A stretch of DNA of 6,849 bases, from the NCBI GenBank assembly GCA_030765665.1, contig JAVCCD010000162.1, forward strand, positions 1 through 6,849. Reading direction: 5' to 3'. Source of the DNA: Candidatus Tenebribacter mawsonii. Its GTDB lineage: Bacteria; Cloacimonadota; Cloacimonadia; Cloacimonadales; TCS61. Shown here in pieces: positions 5,735-6,849 of this stretch (positions within the stretch are counted from its first letter, which is position 1; every line of letters begins with the position of its first letter). The translations under genes and the position numbers were made by a program. The notes below the pieces were generated by a model, which did not search any database, was not told the origin of the DNA, and worked only from the letters and a program-made list of their open reading frames with translations.

Positions 5735-6849
5735 ATGAAGAAGTTACTACTTTTAGGTGACGAAGCTGTTGGTCAAGGTGCTCTGGACGCTGGATTATCC
5801 GGTGCTTATGGCTATCCGGGAACTCCTTCTACGGAGATAGTTGAATATATTCAACGAAATCCTGAAGCAAAAGAGAGGGATGTTCATAGAACATGGTCAG
5901 CAAATGAAAAAACTGCAATGGAAGAAGCACTTGGAATGTCTTATGCTGGCAAAAGAACAATTGTAACTATGAAACATGTAGGACTCAATGTGGCTGCTGA
6001 TGCTTATATGAATTCAGCTTTAACTGGTGCAAATGGGGGAGTGATTGTAGCCGTTGCTGATGACCCTTCGATGCATTCTTCACAAAATGAGCAAGATTCA
6101 CGATTTTATGCGAAATTTGCTTTAATGCCTGCCTTTGAACCTTCAGATCAACAAGAAGCATATGATATGCCAAGGCTTGCATACGAAATTTCTGAAAAAT
6201 ACCATCTTCCTGTCATGATGCGTTTAACTACCAGACTTGCTCATTCTAGAGCAGGAGTTGTAAGAAGTGAAATAATAGCAGAAAACGACATGCACTTACC
6301 AGAGATAAAAGATCAATTCATGCTATTACCTTCTTTTGCCAGAAAAAAGTATAAACATTTGTTAGAGATCCAAAAAGATTTGGAAAAAGAATCTGAAAAT
6401 TCACCGTTTAATAAGTACATTGAAGGTTCTGATAAAAGTATGGGTGTTATTGCTTGTGGTTTAGCATACAATTATTTAATGGAAAATTATGATAATTGTA
6501 GTTATCCTATTTTAAAGATTGGACAGTATCCACTCCCTAGAAAGCAAATACAAAAGATTTTTAATGAATGTGATGAAATCCTCATTTTGGAGGAAGGAAT
6601 GCCGTTAGTAGAAGAGATGTTGAAAGGATTTTTAGGTAATCCCAAAATTCATGGACGGTTAGATGGAACCTTAGAACGTGATGGAGAACTCAATCCTAAA
6701 AAAGTGAGAAAAGCTCTTGGTCTTCCAGAACTTGTTAGTAAAGACATACCGGAAGTTGTTGTGGGAAGACCCCCTGCACTTTGTCTTGGTTGTCCTCACA
6801 CTGATTCTTATAAAGCATTAACTGAATCTCTAAAAGAATACGGCAAAGG
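5735..6849 (+). CDS. iorA: Indolepyruvate:ferredoxin oxidoreductase alpha subunit, 3' end cut off by window
   Basis: IorA is the thiamine-diphosphate and iron-sulfur subunit of an oxygen-sensitive cytoplasmic enzyme. With IorB it converts aryl-pyruvates (from transaminated tryptophan, phenylalanine or tyrosine) plus CoA to aryl-acetyl-CoA and CO2, reducing ferredoxin. The first 371 residues are visible of about 580-620. The N-terminal pyrimidine-binding domain (about 8-180) has GYPGTPSTEIVE (26-37), WSANEKTAMEEALG (54-67) with the probable cofactor-activating glutamate, MKHVGLNVAADA (79-90) and ADDPSMHSSQNEQDSR (108-123). A middle domain (about 235-330) contains the conserved ILEEG (284-288). 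RPPALCLGCPH (345-355) opens the diphosphate-binding domain; this last motif is a strong family signature. The C-terminal two-cluster ferredoxin domain would lie beyond the window. The reading frame has no stop to the last base. iorB often follows iorA but cannot be seen here. Related pyruvate or 2-oxoacid oxidoreductases are less likely, given the CxGCPH signature. Confidence 0.95.
   Translation, partial: MKKLLLLGDEAVGQGALDAGLSGAYGYPGTPSTEIVEYIQRNPEAKERDVHRTWSANEKTAMEEALGMSYAGKRTIVTMKHVGLNVAADAYMNSALTGANGGVIVAVADDPSMHSSQNEQDSRFYAKFALMPAFEPSDQQEAYDMPRLAYEISEKYHLPVMMRLTTRLAHSRAGVVRSEIIAENDMHLPEIKDQFMLLPSFARKKYKHLLEIQKDLEKESENSPFNKYIEGSDKSMGVIACGLAYNYLMENYDNCSYPILKIGQYPLPRKQIQKIFNECDEILILEEGMPLVEEMLKGFLGNPKIHGRLDGTLERDGELNPKKVRKALGLPELVSKDIPEVVVGRPPALCLGCPHTDSYKALTESLKEYGK

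Noticed and set aside
5985..6182. Minus-strand open frame of 65 codons.
   Set aside because: It is antisense to the conserved pyrimidine-binding domain of iorA, and its Gln/His/Leu-rich composition is typical of a shadow frame.

Overview
The window is AT-rich and densely coding, and it looks like a piece of chromosome from an anaerobic bacterium. Five genes lie on the minus strand as one probable operon, in transcription order tilS, hpt, ftsH, hslV and hslU (about 5581 down to 1). A sixth gene, the alpha subunit of indolepyruvate:ferredoxin oxidoreductase (iorA), is divergently transcribed on the plus strand from 5735. hslU and iorA are both cut by the window edges. I see no tRNA, rRNA, CRISPR array, insertion sequence, phage gene or pseudogene.

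Layout: 1-977 is hslU (first 325 codons). 977-1510 is hslV. 1529-3583 is ftsH. 3583-4119 is hpt. 4151-5581 is tilS. 5582-5734 is a 153-base divergent control region with a good sigma70-like promoter for the tilS operon. 5735-6849 is iorA (first 371 codons). The minus-strand genes are packed tightly: hpt/ftsH and hslV/hslU each overlap by one base (TAATG), and the other gaps are 18 and 31 bases.

How the genes relate: tilS-hpt-ftsH is an old, widely conserved neighbourhood (tRNA-Ile2 lysidine synthesis, purine salvage, membrane AAA+ protease). Here it is extended by the HslUV (ClpYQ) protease, so two ATP-dependent proteolytic machines, one membrane-bound and one soluble, would share a transcript. 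iorA belongs to fermentation of aromatic amino acids (oxidative decarboxylation of aryl-pyruvates with ferredoxin). This points to a strict anaerobe. An uncultured FCB-type lineage such as Cloacimonadota would fit, but that assignment is inference from gene content and base composition, not from a marker gene.

The one structure that ordinary annotation does not explain is at the start of hpt. A strong AGGAGG Shine-Dalgarno lies 27 bases before the ATG, and the space between holds a perfect 18-base palindrome. Folding the palindrome away would leave a normal 9-base spacing. Otherwise the region is conventional housekeeping and metabolic DNA, and I found no convincing undescribed multi-gene system.
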